This document shows, piece by piece, positions 1-7,306 of a DNA stretch of 12,969 nucleotides (within the stretch, counting starts at the first letter, position 1; every line of letters starts with the position of its first letter). Source of the DNA: Bacilli bacterium (GTDB lineage Bacteria > Bacillota_I > Bacilli_A > RFN20 > CAG-826); assembly GCA_016298185.1 (NCBI GenBank), contig JAEDDA010000028.1:1-12969 (forward strand), given 5' to 3'. Below the pieces are notes generated by a model. It saw only the letters and a program-made list of their open reading frames with translations. It searched no databases and had not been told where the DNA came from. The position numbers and the translations under genes were made by a program.

Positions 1-120
1 CATTCACCAATATATAACCCAGATGCTCGGTTATTCAATTGCCGAGTAGGTTCACCCCTTGTTTCTCGTGAATCTCTTAATCCAAATATGTGTGAAGTGG
101 ACTCGCTACTTTATTTATAA
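1..120. other. Unassigned open stretch at window edge
   Basis: Plus frame 1 is open from the window edge to a TAA at 118-120 (39 codons, ending ...CEVDSLLYL). The complementary strand is also open over most of the same bases. I recognise neither product. A gene running in from the left in either direction, or non-coding remnant DNA, are all possible. There is no ribosome binding site or start to judge by, so strand and function are left open. Confidence 0.15.
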
Positions 121-302
121 AGTTCCTTGCCAAGAATATGAATGCCTCTAATTTAATAAAAGAGATTCACATCAAGCCACTAACCATAGAAGTTGTTGAA
201 TCAATAATTGAACACATTCCAGTTCATATTGATGAAGATATTACTACTCCAATACTTAAAAGATTTAATTATTTAATAGAGAAAATAAAAACCATTGACT
301 GA
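96..302 (+). pseudogene. Possible C-terminal remnant of a serine recombinase
   Basis: This frame is open from 96 after several stops (69-71, 78-80, 93-95) and ends at TGA 300-302. The first ATG is at 138 and would give 54 residues. No Shine-Dalgarno sequence precedes it. The segment KPLTIEVVESIIEHIPVH resembles the tail of large serine recombinases, where an LTRE-type motif is followed by an amphipathic IIxxIxVH stretch. That similarity is from memory and short. No catalytic domain, zinc ribbon or recombinase core is present in the visible DNA, so if the reading is right this is a relic. It sits directly downstream of the tRNA-Pro gene, a common place for integrated elements. Its stop codon lies inside the tRNA terminator hairpin. 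A chance open frame is the main alternative. Confidence 0.25.
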
Positions 303-310
303 GTCAATGG
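282..310 (-). terminator. Rho-independent terminator of the tRNA-Pro gene
   Basis: Arms CCATTGACT (292-300) and AGTCAATGG (302-310) are perfect complements around one central base. In RNA this folds as at least a 7-bp stem with a five-base loop. Read on the minus strand, the stem is followed by a T-rich tail (complement of the A-rich run 282-291). It begins 11 nt past the tRNA CCA end. There is no T-tract on the plus side, so it serves the minus strand only. Confidence 0.85.
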
Positions 311-321
311 AATTAAGCGTC

Positions 322-398
322 TGGTCGGAACGATGAGATTTGAACTCACGACCCCTTCCACCCCAAGGAAGTGCGCTACCAAGCTGCGCTACGTCCCG
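322..398 (-). tRNA. tRNA-Pro (anticodon GGG)
   Basis: A 77-nt cloverleaf can be read on the minus strand. The acceptor stem is CGGGACG with CGTTCCG (one G-U pair). The D-stem is GCGC/GCGC with loop AGCTTGGTA. The anticodon stem is CTTCC/GGAAG with loop TTGGGGT, giving anticodon GGG. The variable loop is GGGTC. The T-arm is GTGAG-TTCAAAT-CTCAT. The discriminator A is followed by an encoded CCA at 324-322. Anticodon GGG reads the proline codons CCC and CCU. It is transcribed leftward, divergently from uvrA, and has its own terminator. No other tRNA is adjacent. Confidence 0.95.
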
Positions 399-409
399 AT
401 TGCTAGATA

Positions 410-438
410 ATTATAACTTGCTTAATCATTATTTGATA
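410..438 (-). promoter_or_regulatory. Putative promoter of tRNA-Pro
   Basis: On the minus strand a perfect TATAAT lies at 415-410, 11 nt before the tRNA 5' end. A weak -35 TTATCA (438-433, 4/6 matches) precedes it with a 17-nt spacer. The -10 is convincing; the -35 is not strong. The -35 overlaps the inverted repeat at 418-443. Confidence 0.5.
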
Positions 439-443
439 AGCAA
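418..443. repeat. Near-perfect inverted repeat between divergent genes
   Basis: Arms TTGCTTA (418-424) and TAAGCAA (437-443) are perfect complements. After a single bulged A at 425, TCA (426-428) pairs with TGA (434-436), leaving loop TTATT. That gives 10 pairs with one bulge. There is no T-tract on either side, so it is not a typical terminator. Its position between tRNA-Pro and uvrA suggests a protein binding site. It does not match the Bacillus LexA box (GAAC-N4-GTTC). Confidence 0.45.
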
Positions 444-471
444 TTTAATAGATAATTCTTTTTATATTATT

Positions 472-477
472 TATAAT
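472..477 (+). promoter_or_regulatory. -10 element of uvrA, probably leaderless transcript
   Basis: A perfect TATAAT lies only 9 nt before the uvrA ATG (487). Transcription would start about 484-487, at or next to the start codon. No clear -35 is seen at the usual distance (449-454 reads TAGATA). No Shine-Dalgarno sequence lies between the -10 and the ATG. The region 461-470 offers a weaker alternative -10 (TATATT, 463-468), which would leave a short leader still without a ribosome binding site. Confidence 0.45.
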
Positions 478-486
478 ATCTTCACT

Positions 487-3327
487 ATGGAAAACAAAAT
501 AGTCATTAAGGGTGCTAAAGAGAATAATTTAAAGAACATTGACTTAGAACTTCCTAAGAATTCTTTAATCGTTTTTTCTGGTTTATCTGGAAGTGGTAAA
601 ACAACTTTAGCTTTTGACACAATTTTCGCTGAAGGTCAAAGAAGATATATGGAATCCCTTTCTAGTTATGCTCGACAATTCCTTGGTAATTACGATAAAC
701 CAAATGTCGATTCTATTGACGGTTTATCACCGAGTATCGCGATTGATCAAAAGAGTGTTTCTCATAACCCAAGAAGTACTGTTGGTACAGTGACTGAGAT
801 TTATGACTATTTAAGATTATTATTTGGTAGAGTGGGTGTTCCATACTGTCCAAATCACCACACACCAATTATTTCTTTCTCTCCTAGCATGATGACGGAT
901 ATCGTTTTAGATTATCCAGAAGGCACAAAGATTCAATTATTGGCCCCAGTAGTGCATGATGAAAAAGGCACTCATAAGGAAATACTTGATAAGATTAGAG
1001 TGAATGGTTTCTCTCGTCTAAGAGTGGACAATATTCCTCTTCTTATAGAAGAAGTAAAAGATTTAGATAAAAATAAAAGACATAACATCGATATTATTGT
1101 CGATAGAATAATCGTTAAAAAAGAAAATAGAACCCGTATATATGAATCTATTGAAACCGCATTAGACTGGTCTCATGGTTTATTAGTTATCTTAACTGAA
1201 GATGGTGAAAGAGTGCTTTCTGATAAACACACTTGCCCAATATGTGGTTTCTCCGTTCCAAAAGTGGAACCAAGATTATTCTCCTTTAATGCGCCTTTAG
1301 GCTTCTGCCCAGACTGTAAAGGTTTAGGCATGAAAAGAGAAGTTGATCCTGATGTGTTAATTCCAAATAAAGATTTAACCATTAGACAAGGAGCGATTAG
1401 ATGGTACCGCAATATCATTGATAGCAAGAATATTGAATGGCAAGAATTTGCCTTACTTTGTAAGTTATATAACATTTCCTTAGATAAACCTTGGAAAGAA
1501 CTAACTAAACAAGAACAACATATTTGTTTATATGGTAGTGACAAGCCATTTAAATATGAAATCACTTCCGTAAATGGAAATGTCACGCATAGAAACGGTT
1601 TCATCGAAGGTGTTAAAACCAGAATTGACCGTTTATATAACAACACAAATAGTGACATGATGAGAGAAGTCTTTGAATACTATTTAAGAGACAAAGAATG
1701 CACCACATGTCATGGCGCTAGACTCAACCAACAAGCTTTATCGGTTTTAATTGATGGTAAGAACATCAAGCAAGTTACTGATATGCAGTTAAAAGAATTA
1801 TTAGCGTGGGTTGATGAATTACCAAGTAAATTAACCGAAAATCAAAGAACCATCGCTGATATGGTTTTAAAAGAAATTCATAATCGTGTTTCTTTCTTAT
1901 GCGATGTCGGTATTGAATATCTCACCCTTTCCCGTATGGCAATGACTTTAAGTGGTGGTGAAAGTCAAAGAATTAGATTAGCCACACAAATTGGTAGTAA
2001 ATTAACCGGTGTTTTATATGTTTTAGATGAACCAAGTATTGGCTTACATCAAAAAGATGACCAGAAGTTAATCGCCACAATGAAGAAGATGCGTGATTTA
2101 GGCAATACTCTTTTGGTTGTTGAACACGATGAAGAAACAATCGCAGAAGCTGATTATATCGTTGATATCGGTCCTGGCGCAGGTATCCATGGCGGTGAAG
2201 TTGTCGCTCAAGGAAGTTTAGAAGATATTAAAAAAGAGAAAAGAAGTATCACTGGACAATATCTTTCTGGTGAAAAATATATCCCTATTCCTAAGGAAAG
2301 AAGAAAAGGAAACGGCAAATTTATTCATATTAAAGGCGCCGCTAGTAATAACTTAAAAGGTATTGATGTGGATATTCCTTTAGGATGTTTTGTTTGTGTG
2401 ACGGGTGTTTCCGGAAGTGGAAAATCTTCACTAATTAATCAAACTTTATATCCATTTATCAAACGTGCGTTTGATGAAAATGCCGATATTACCTTAGGGA
2501 AGGTTGATTCTATTAGCGGAATCGAACATTTAGATAAGGTTATTGATATCACTCAAGATCCTATTGGAAGAACTCCAAGAAGTAATCCTGCTACATACGT
2601 GAAGTTATTTGATGATATTAGAGATTTATTCGCGGAAACAGTGGAAGCAAAAGCTCGTGGATTTGATAAAGGTAGATTCTCTTTTAATACTACTGGTGGA
2701 AGATGTGAAACTTGCCAAGGTGCAGGTGTGACATGTATTCCAATGAACTTCCTACCTGATGTTTATGTGAAATGTGATTCTTGTGGTGGCAAACGCTATA
2801 ACGAAGAAACATTACAAGTGACATATAAAGGCAAAACTATTTATGACATCTTAGAAATGACTGTGGAAGATGCTTTGCATTTCTTTGAAAATAGACCAAA
2901 ACTCAAAAGAAGAATCCAAGTCTTATATGATGTTGGACTCGGTTATATCAAACTCGGACAACCCGCAACCACATTAAGTGGTGGTGAAGCACAACGTGTG
3001 AAATTAGCCTTTGAACTTCAAAAGAAACCTACCGGTAAAACATTATACATATTAGATGAACCCACAACCGGTTTACATAGTGATGACGTGGGAAGATTAT
3101 TAAAAATCTTACAACGCATCGTAGATAATGGTGATACAGTATTAGTCATCGAGCATAATCTCGATGTCATTAAAGTCGCTGACCACATTATCGATTTAGG
3201 ACCTGATGGTGGTGACCAAGGTGGCACAATTGTCGCTATAGGCACACCAGAAGAAGTGTCTAAAAATAAAAAATCTTATACTGGACAATTCTTGGCCGAT
3301 ATCTTAAGGAAAGGACGTTACTGCTAA
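487..3327 (+). CDS. uvrA: UvrABC system protein A (excinuclease ATPase subunit)
   Basis: UvrA is the damage-recognition ATPase of nucleotide excision repair. It acts as a dimer that loads UvrB on distorted DNA. The protein is 946 residues, normal for the family. Visible in order are: Walker A GLSGSGKTT (32-40); a zinc-binding module CPIC (250-253) with CPDC (274-277); ABC signature LSGGE (488-492) with Walker B DEP (514-516); a second Walker A GVSGSGKSS (640-648); a second zinc module CETC (740-743) with CDSC (763-766); signature LSGGE (830-834) and Walker B DEP (857-859). The start is ATG 487, since family homology begins at MENKIVIKGA. The frame runs open further upstream to a TTG at 340, but that would translate across the tRNA antisense and adds no family residues. 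There is no Shine-Dalgarno sequence, and a -10 box lies 9 nt upstream. uvrB, its usual upstream partner, is not in this window. The stop overlaps the lgt start (TAATG). Confidence 0.98.
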   Translation: MENKIVIKGAKENNLKNIDLELPKNSLIVFSGLSGSGKTTLAFDTIFAEGQRRYMESLSSYARQFLGNYDKPNVDSIDGLSPSIAIDQKSVSHNPRSTVGTVTEIYDYLRLLFGRVGVPYCPNHHTPIISFSPSMMTDIVLDYPEGTKIQLLAPVVHDEKGTHKEILDKIRVNGFSRLRVDNIPLLIEEVKDLDKNKRHNIDIIVDRIIVKKENRTRIYESIETALDWSHGLLVILTEDGERVLSDKHTCPICGFSVPKVEPRLFSFNAPLGFCPDCKGLGMKREVDPDVLIPNKDLTIRQGAIRWYRNIIDSKNIEWQEFALLCKLYNISLDKPWKELTKQEQHICLYGSDKPFKYEITSVNGNVTHRNGFIEGVKTRIDRLYNNTNSDMMREVFEYYLRDKECTTCHGARLNQQALSVLIDGKNIKQVTDMQLKELLAWVDELPSKLTENQRTIADMVLKEIHNRVSFLCDVGIEYLTLSRMAMTLSGGESQRIRLATQIGSKLTGVLYVLDEPSIGLHQKDDQKLIATMKKMRDLGNTLLVVEHDEETIAEADYIVDIGPGAGIHGGEVVAQGSLEDIKKEKRSITGQYLSGEKYIPIPKERRKGNGKFIHIKGAASNNLKGIDVDIPLGCFVCVTGVSGSGKSSLINQTLYPFIKRAFDENADITLGKVDSISGIEHLDKVIDITQDPIGRTPRSNPATYVKLFDDIRDLFAETVEAKARGFDKGRFSFNTTGGRCETCQGAGVTCIPMNFLPDVYVKCDSCGGKRYNEETLQVTYKGKTIYDILEMTVEDALHFFENRPKLKRRIQVLYDVGLGYIKLGQPATTLSGGEAQRVKLAFELQKKPTGKTLYILDEPTTGLHSDDVGRLLKILQRIVDNGDTVLVIEHNLDVIKVADHIIDLGPDGGDQGGTIVAIGTPEEVSKNKKSYTGQFLADILRKGRYC

Positions 3328-4844
3328 TGGTATTATTTATCGTTGCCGCAGTTCTTGCGGTGTTTGCATTGGGATTTGGATTATATCTCACAATTCAATT
3401 TATTAGAAATAGAATTCCTCCAGTCCCATTTAATAAATTAATTAAACGCTTATTCATCATCGTTGGCGTATTTACACTTTCTTTTGCCACAATGATGATT
3501 TCCATTTACTTATGGGGAAGCATTAAACCAAAAGCTTATGAGTTAACCGCGGCGATTGTCGGTGGTTTATTAGTGGGATTCTTAGGTTCCGTTTCCTTAT
3601 TTAGTTTCATCCTTCATTACTGGGGTGGCGGAGAAGAAAAAGGTATTAGCCAAGGTGCGGATAAATGGATGTTTAAAGTCTTGATGGCGGCATTCCCATT
3701 ATTCTTAATTTCCATTTTCTTCTTAACAGATGGATTTGCTAACTATGTTAAATATCCATTGGTGAATGGTATTAGTTTCACAAATGGTTTTGTTTCTCCT
3801 GTGGATGGAGTAAGTCCAAATATTGCATTTTATGCATTATGCATCCTTTCTGGTGCAATTTATGTCTATTTCTTATGTGACCACAAATTCTATTTAGAAT
3901 ATGGCAAACACGGTATCTTAGAATCTACATTCTTAGTGGCCTTCCCTGCTGGTATCTTAGGCGCAAGACTTTTCTATGTTATTGGTAACTGGAATGTCGA
4001 ATTTGCTGGTGAAGCTTGGTATAAAGCATTCATGATTTGGGAAGGTGGATTAACCATCTTAGGTGGCGCTTTAACAGGTATTGTTGTTGGTGTTGCCTGG
4101 TTCATTTGGAGAAACAAAGGCTATAACATTTGGCTAGCCGTTGATATCATCGTTCCAACTATCTTAATCGCTCAAGCCGTTGGTAGATGGGGCAACTTCT
4201 TTAATATTGAAGTTTATGGTAAGTTATCTTCATACGATAACTGGTGGTGGTTACCACGCTTTATCGTTAACAATATGAGATTCGATAATAGTGGTGTCGT
4301 TCTTAACGATAATATGATTCACGTTCCATTATTCTTCATTGAATGTATCACTAACTTATTAGGTTACTTTGTCTTGGCCCATGTTTTTGGTAAGGCTTTA
4401 AGAAAATATACACAATTAGGTGACTTAGCCTTTGGCTATATCATTTGGTATGGTTTAACAAGATTGTTTATGGAACCACTTAGAGATGCTGACTTCAATA
4501 TGGGTAGCAATGGCTACTGGTCTTGGATTTGGTCATTAGCATTCGTTATCGGTGGATCCTTAGCTATTGGTGTTAACCACTTAGTGAGATATTTAAGAAA
4601 CAAGAAAGATGTTAATAAATTAGCAAAGATTATCGAAACCGCTTCTGTTTGTGTAGTGGCATTAACACTCATCATCGTTGGTGGGGTAATGATGGGCACT
4701 TCTTCATTCTCACAAGCGTTAGTGTTAAATAAATTTAACTGGGGTTTAATTATCTTAGCCTTAGGTATTTCTGCATTAATGGGATTATTAATTACTCTTC
4801 CTCCATTGTTCAATAAAAAGAAAGAAGTGGTGGAAGTTGCCTAA
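3327..4844 (+). CDS. lgt: Prolipoprotein diacylglyceryl transferase, extended form
   Basis: Lgt transfers diacylglycerol from phosphatidylglycerol to the lipobox cysteine of prelipoproteins in the cytoplasmic membrane, the first step of lipoprotein maturation. The family signature is present as GRWGNFFNIE (286-295), with R287, N290, N293 and E295 matching the conserved positions. Also present are IWEGGLTILGG (237-247) and YGLTRLFMEPLR (375-386), with the conserved second arginine R379. The E. coli HGG motif histidine is replaced by L245; many Gram-positive enzymes carry tyrosine there. At 505 residues it is far longer than the usual ~270-290. About 150 residues with four predicted membrane segments (near 1-25, 41-66, 75-98, 113-135) precede the Lgt core. 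Two more segments (near 440-462 and 475-497) follow it. The ATG overlaps the uvrA stop, with AAGGA (3311-3315) 11 nt upstream. In Bacillus hprK precedes lgt; here uvrA does. Confidence 0.95.
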   Translation: MVLFIVAAVLAVFALGFGLYLTIQFIRNRIPPVPFNKLIKRLFIIVGVFTLSFATMMISIYLWGSIKPKAYELTAAIVGGLLVGFLGSVSLFSFILHYWGGGEEKGISQGADKWMFKVLMAAFPLFLISIFFLTDGFANYVKYPLVNGISFTNGFVSPVDGVSPNIAFYALCILSGAIYVYFLCDHKFYLEYGKHGILESTFLVAFPAGILGARLFYVIGNWNVEFAGEAWYKAFMIWEGGLTILGGALTGIVVGVAWFIWRNKGYNIWLAVDIIVPTILIAQAVGRWGNFFNIEVYGKLSSYDNWWWLPRFIVNNMRFDNSGVVLNDNMIHVPLFFIECITNLLGYFVLAHVFGKALRKYTQLGDLAFGYIIWYGLTRLFMEPLRDADFNMGSNGYWSWIWSLAFVIGGSLAIGVNHLVRYLRNKKDVNKLAKIIETASVCVVALTLIIVGGVMMGTSSFSQALVLNKFNWGLIILALGISALMGLLITLPPLFNKKKEVVEVA

Positions 4845-5481
4845 TAAATATCAAGTTCTCCTCTTTGATTTAGATGGAACTGTCGCTGATACAGATGAAA
4901 TGATTGTTCAGACAATGAACATTCTTTATGATTTATATCGAGATGGTAAGAGGTCACCAAGAGAAGAAATATATTATTTCTCTGGTCCTCCAATATATGA
5001 CACATTAAATAAAGAATTCCCAGGTTGTGATATGGAATTCATGCATAACGAATTTCGCCGTGTCTCCGTGGAATTATATCCAAAAACGGTAACTGCATAC
5101 CCTCACGCAAAAGAAACTCTCATTTCTCTTAAAAACAAGGGTTATAAGTTAGGTATCGTTACAAATAAGATTCATAGTTCCACTTTGTTATGTTTAAAAA
5201 TTATTGGTTTAGAAGGAATATTTGATTCTTTAGTGTGCTATGACGATGTTAGTAATCCTAAACCACATGGAGAACCTATTTTAAAAGCCGCAAATGAATT
5301 GGGTGCGTCTGACTTGTCAAAGGTTTTATATATCGGTGATAATAAAACTGACCTTGATGCTGCGAATAATGCAGGTGTTGATTGCGCATTAATATCTTGG
5401 GGTCCTCGTGTTTTAGATAAGAATTTAAAACCGAGCTTCACAATTGCTTCTTTCGAAGAATTGGAAAGGAGATTATCCTAA
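4837..5481 (+). CDS. ppaX: HAD-superfamily phosphatase, PpaX/Gph-like
   Basis: This is a cytoplasmic HAD hydrolase of 214 residues, the normal length for PpaX (pyrophosphatase) and phosphoglycolate phosphatase (Gph). Motif I is DLDGT with D11 and D13. Motif II is VTNK with T109. The motif III lysine is K142, in KPHGEP. Motif IV is GDNKTD (167-172). A cap domain lies between motifs I and II. The start is taken as TTG 4837, because the next in-frame ATG would remove motif I. It overlaps the end of lgt by 8 nt, and the upstream purine-rich GAAGTGGTGG may serve as a weak ribosome binding site. In B. subtilis ppaX follows lgt and clears the pyrophosphate made by HprK phosphorolase. No hprK is visible here, so the substrate is uncertain. 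PpaX is inferred from position, and Gph remains possible. The stop overlaps the trxB start. Confidence 0.85.
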   Translation: MPNKYQVLLFDLDGTVADTDEMIVQTMNILYDLYRDGKRSPREEIYYFSGPPIYDTLNKEFPGCDMEFMHNEFRRVSVELYPKTVTAYPHAKETLISLKNKGYKLGIVTNKIHSSTLLCLKIIGLEGIFDSLVCYDDVSNPKPHGEPILKAANELGASDLSKVLYIGDNKTDLDAANNAGVDCALISWGPRVLDKNLKPSFTIASFEELERRLS

Positions 5482-6392
5482 TGAAAATATTTGATTGTCT
5501 TATTATTGGCGCGGGACCATGTGGTATCGGCGCTGCTTTAAAACTTCACGAAGCTGGAGTTAATTTTGCTATTATTGATGGATCTACACCAGGTGGCAAA
5601 GTTAATATCGCTCCTCGTGTTGATAATTATCCAGGATTTAAAGAAATCCCTGGTCCAGATTTAGCTTTCAAGTTATTTGAAAGATTAATGAATGTAGGTA
5701 TCTCCATTACTGGCGATAATATCCTTTCGTTAGAAAAAGAAGGGGATTTATTCAAAGCCACAGGTGAATATGACACATATTTTGGTAAATGTGTCTTATT
5801 AGCGGTGGGTACAAAAGAAAGAAAATTAGGCCTTCCTAATGAAGATAAATTATTTGGACATGGTTTATCATATTGCGCATTATGCGATGGGCATTTCTTT
5901 AAAGGACAAGATGTCGCCGTTATCGGTGGTGGTAACGCTGCGCTTAAAGAGGCAATTCATCTCGCAGGTATTGTAAAGAAACTTTATGTTATTCATAGAA
6001 GAAATGAATTTAGAGGAAGTCTTGACTTAGTCAATGAATTAAAAGAAATGGATAATGTGGAAATCATTACTCCATATATTCCCGTGGAAATATTAGGTGA
6101 TGACAAAGTCACAGGACTTGTCATTAAAAATAGAGAAGATGGTAGCCATAGAACTTTAGAGCTAGATGGCTTATTCCCACTTGTGGGACAACTACCAAAT
6201 ACAACATTTATCAAAATCGATGGTGTATTAAATGAATGGGGTACCATTCCAGTGGATAAAGAAATGAAATCTGGTGTTGATGGTATCTATGCAGGTGGAG
6301 ATGTCCTTCCAAGAGATATTAGACAAATCTATCTTGCGGAACATGATGGCCGTGTTGCCGCAAAATCGATTATCAATTATTTAAATAAATAA
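5481..6392 (+). CDS. trxB: Thioredoxin reductase
   Basis: TrxB is a cytoplasmic flavoenzyme that passes electrons from NADPH through FAD to thioredoxin. At 303 residues it has family length. The N-terminal FAD site is GAGPCGIGAA, near residues 9-18. The redox pair is C132-A-L-C135 followed by DG, where most TrxBs have CATC or CAVC. The NADPH domain has GGGNAALKEA followed by HRRNEFRG, and the HRR motif is typical of NADPH preference. The second FAD motif is GIYAGGDV near the C-terminus, followed by RDIRQ. The start is ATG 5481 in a TAATG overlap with the phosphatase stop, with AAAGGAG a short distance upstream. It is the last gene of the uvrA unit; a terminator begins within its stop codon. 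Ferredoxin-type or thioredoxin-like reductases share the fold, but the CxxC position supports TrxB. Confidence 0.93.
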   Translation: MKIFDCLIIGAGPCGIGAALKLHEAGVNFAIIDGSTPGGKVNIAPRVDNYPGFKEIPGPDLAFKLFERLMNVGISITGDNILSLEKEGDLFKATGEYDTYFGKCVLLAVGTKERKLGLPNEDKLFGHGLSYCALCDGHFFKGQDVAVIGGGNAALKEAIHLAGIVKKLYVIHRRNEFRGSLDLVNELKEMDNVEIITPYIPVEILGDDKVTGLVIKNREDGSHRTLELDGLFPLVGQLPNTTFIKIDGVLNEWGTIPVDKEMKSGVDGIYAGGDVLPRDIRQIYLAEHDGRVAAKSIINYLNK

Positions 6393-6416
6393 GGTGCTAA
6401 CAGGCGCCTTTTTTGT
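6391..6416 (+). terminator. Rho-independent terminator after trxB
   Basis: Stem AAGGTGC (6391-6397) pairs with GCGCCTT (6404-6410), with one G-U pair and loop TAACAG, followed by a T-run at 6409-6414. It overlaps the trxB stop codon and separates the uvrA-trxB unit from rapZ. Confidence 0.88.
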
Positions 6417-6432
6417 TACACTTATAAGTGTA
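6417..6432. repeat. Perfect 16-bp palindrome upstream of rapZ
   Basis: TACACTTATAAGTGTA is fully self-complementary. It lies directly after the T-run of the trxB terminator and 4 nt before the rapZ ribosome binding site. Its centre contains TATAAG, which could serve as a -10 with a start near the Shine-Dalgarno; I see no convincing -35. An operator or a promoter-overlapping repressor site is plausible by position. Confidence 0.5.
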
Positions 6433-6452
6433 TTTAGGGGATACATTATTTT

Positions 6453-7304
6453 ATGAAAGAATTAATTATCTTATCCGGTCCTAGTGGTAGTGGCGTTTCA
6501 TCAAGTAAATTCGTTTTTGAAGAACTTGGCTACTACGTTATAGATAGTGCACCAAGTAATGTCACACAAGCATTATTAGATGAATGCGCAGTTAACAATG
6601 ACGCAAAAGGTTTTTGCCTTATGCCTCGTATTGGTGGTGCAGCCAAAGTAGTAGAAGCCGCAAGAAAAGATAAAAGATTTAATACTAAGTTCATTTTATT
6701 GACCACAGAGAAAGATGAATTAATTAAAAGATACGCGCTCAGTAGGCACGCGCACCCACGAAGCATCATGCATAACATGCCATTAGAAGATGCGATTAAT
6801 TTAGATATCAAAGATGCCTTAGATTTAGTGGGCATCGCGGATTATGAAATTGATACAACGAGATTAACCACAAAAGAACTAAGAATTAATTTATTTAATA
6901 AATTACAAAATAAAGAAAGTGACAATATCACCAAGATTACTTTTATATCCTTCGGATTAAAGAACGGTATTCCTGTGGGACTTGATGCGATGTTTGACGT
7001 GCGATTAATTCCTAATCCATATTGGATTGCTAGACTTGCTCCACTTAATGGAGCGGATCAAGAAGTCATTGATTACATCATGTCATTTGATATCACAAAA
7101 GAACTTCTATCAAAGATAGTGGATTACTTAGAATATTACATCCCAGAAATGCAAAAACTCGGTAGAGCTAGTTATACAGTTGGAATTGCCTGCAGTGGTG
7201 GCCAACACCGTTCCACATTTGTGGCGAATTATTTAAGAGATTATTTCAAAGATAGATATAATGTTGAAGCCTATCATCGTGATTCACCTGAACTAAATAA
7301 ATAA
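6453..7304 (+). CDS. rapZ: RapZ/YvcJ-family protein with altered nucleotide-binding motif
   Basis: The RapZ (YvcJ) family has an N-terminal P-loop domain and a C-terminal RNA- or metabolite-binding domain. In E. coli it tunes glmS small-RNA decay; in Bacillus YvcJ is a nucleotide-binding protein affecting competence. Here the protein is 283 residues, the usual length. The C-terminal domain is well kept: SFGLKNGIP, FDVRLIPNPYWI, and SGGQHRS with C247, H252 and R253, then YHRD. The N-terminal Walker A reads GPSGSGVSS (9-17), with V15 (codon GTT) where the family has the catalytic lysine. The usual DNLP is DSAP. ATP/GTP hydrolysis is therefore doubtful. ATG 6453 has AGGGGA (6436-6441) 11 nt upstream. 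whiA follows after 2 nt, without the glmR/yvcK gene that normally separates the two. Confidence 0.92.
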   Translation: MKELIILSGPSGSGVSSSKFVFEELGYYVIDSAPSNVTQALLDECAVNNDAKGFCLMPRIGGAAKVVEAARKDKRFNTKFILLTTEKDELIKRYALSRHAHPRSIMHNMPLEDAINLDIKDALDLVGIADYEIDTTRLTTKELRINLFNKLQNKESDNITKITFISFGLKNGIPVGLDAMFDVRLIPNPYWIARLAPLNGADQEVIDYIMSFDITKELLSKIVDYLEYYIPEMQKLGRASYTVGIACSGGQHRSTFVANYLRDYFKDRYNVEAYHRDSPELNK

Positions 7305-7306
7305 CT

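Noticed and set aside
340..486. N-terminal extension of uvrA from a TTG at 340
   Set aside because: It would run antisense through the tRNA-Pro gene, has no ribosome binding site, and adds 49 residues with no family similarity. MENKIVIKGA at 487 is the normal UvrA start.
3327..4844. Mycoplasma-type genetic code (TGA=Trp)
   Set aside because: Tryptophans in the Trp-rich Lgt use TGG, and no coding frame has an internal TGA.
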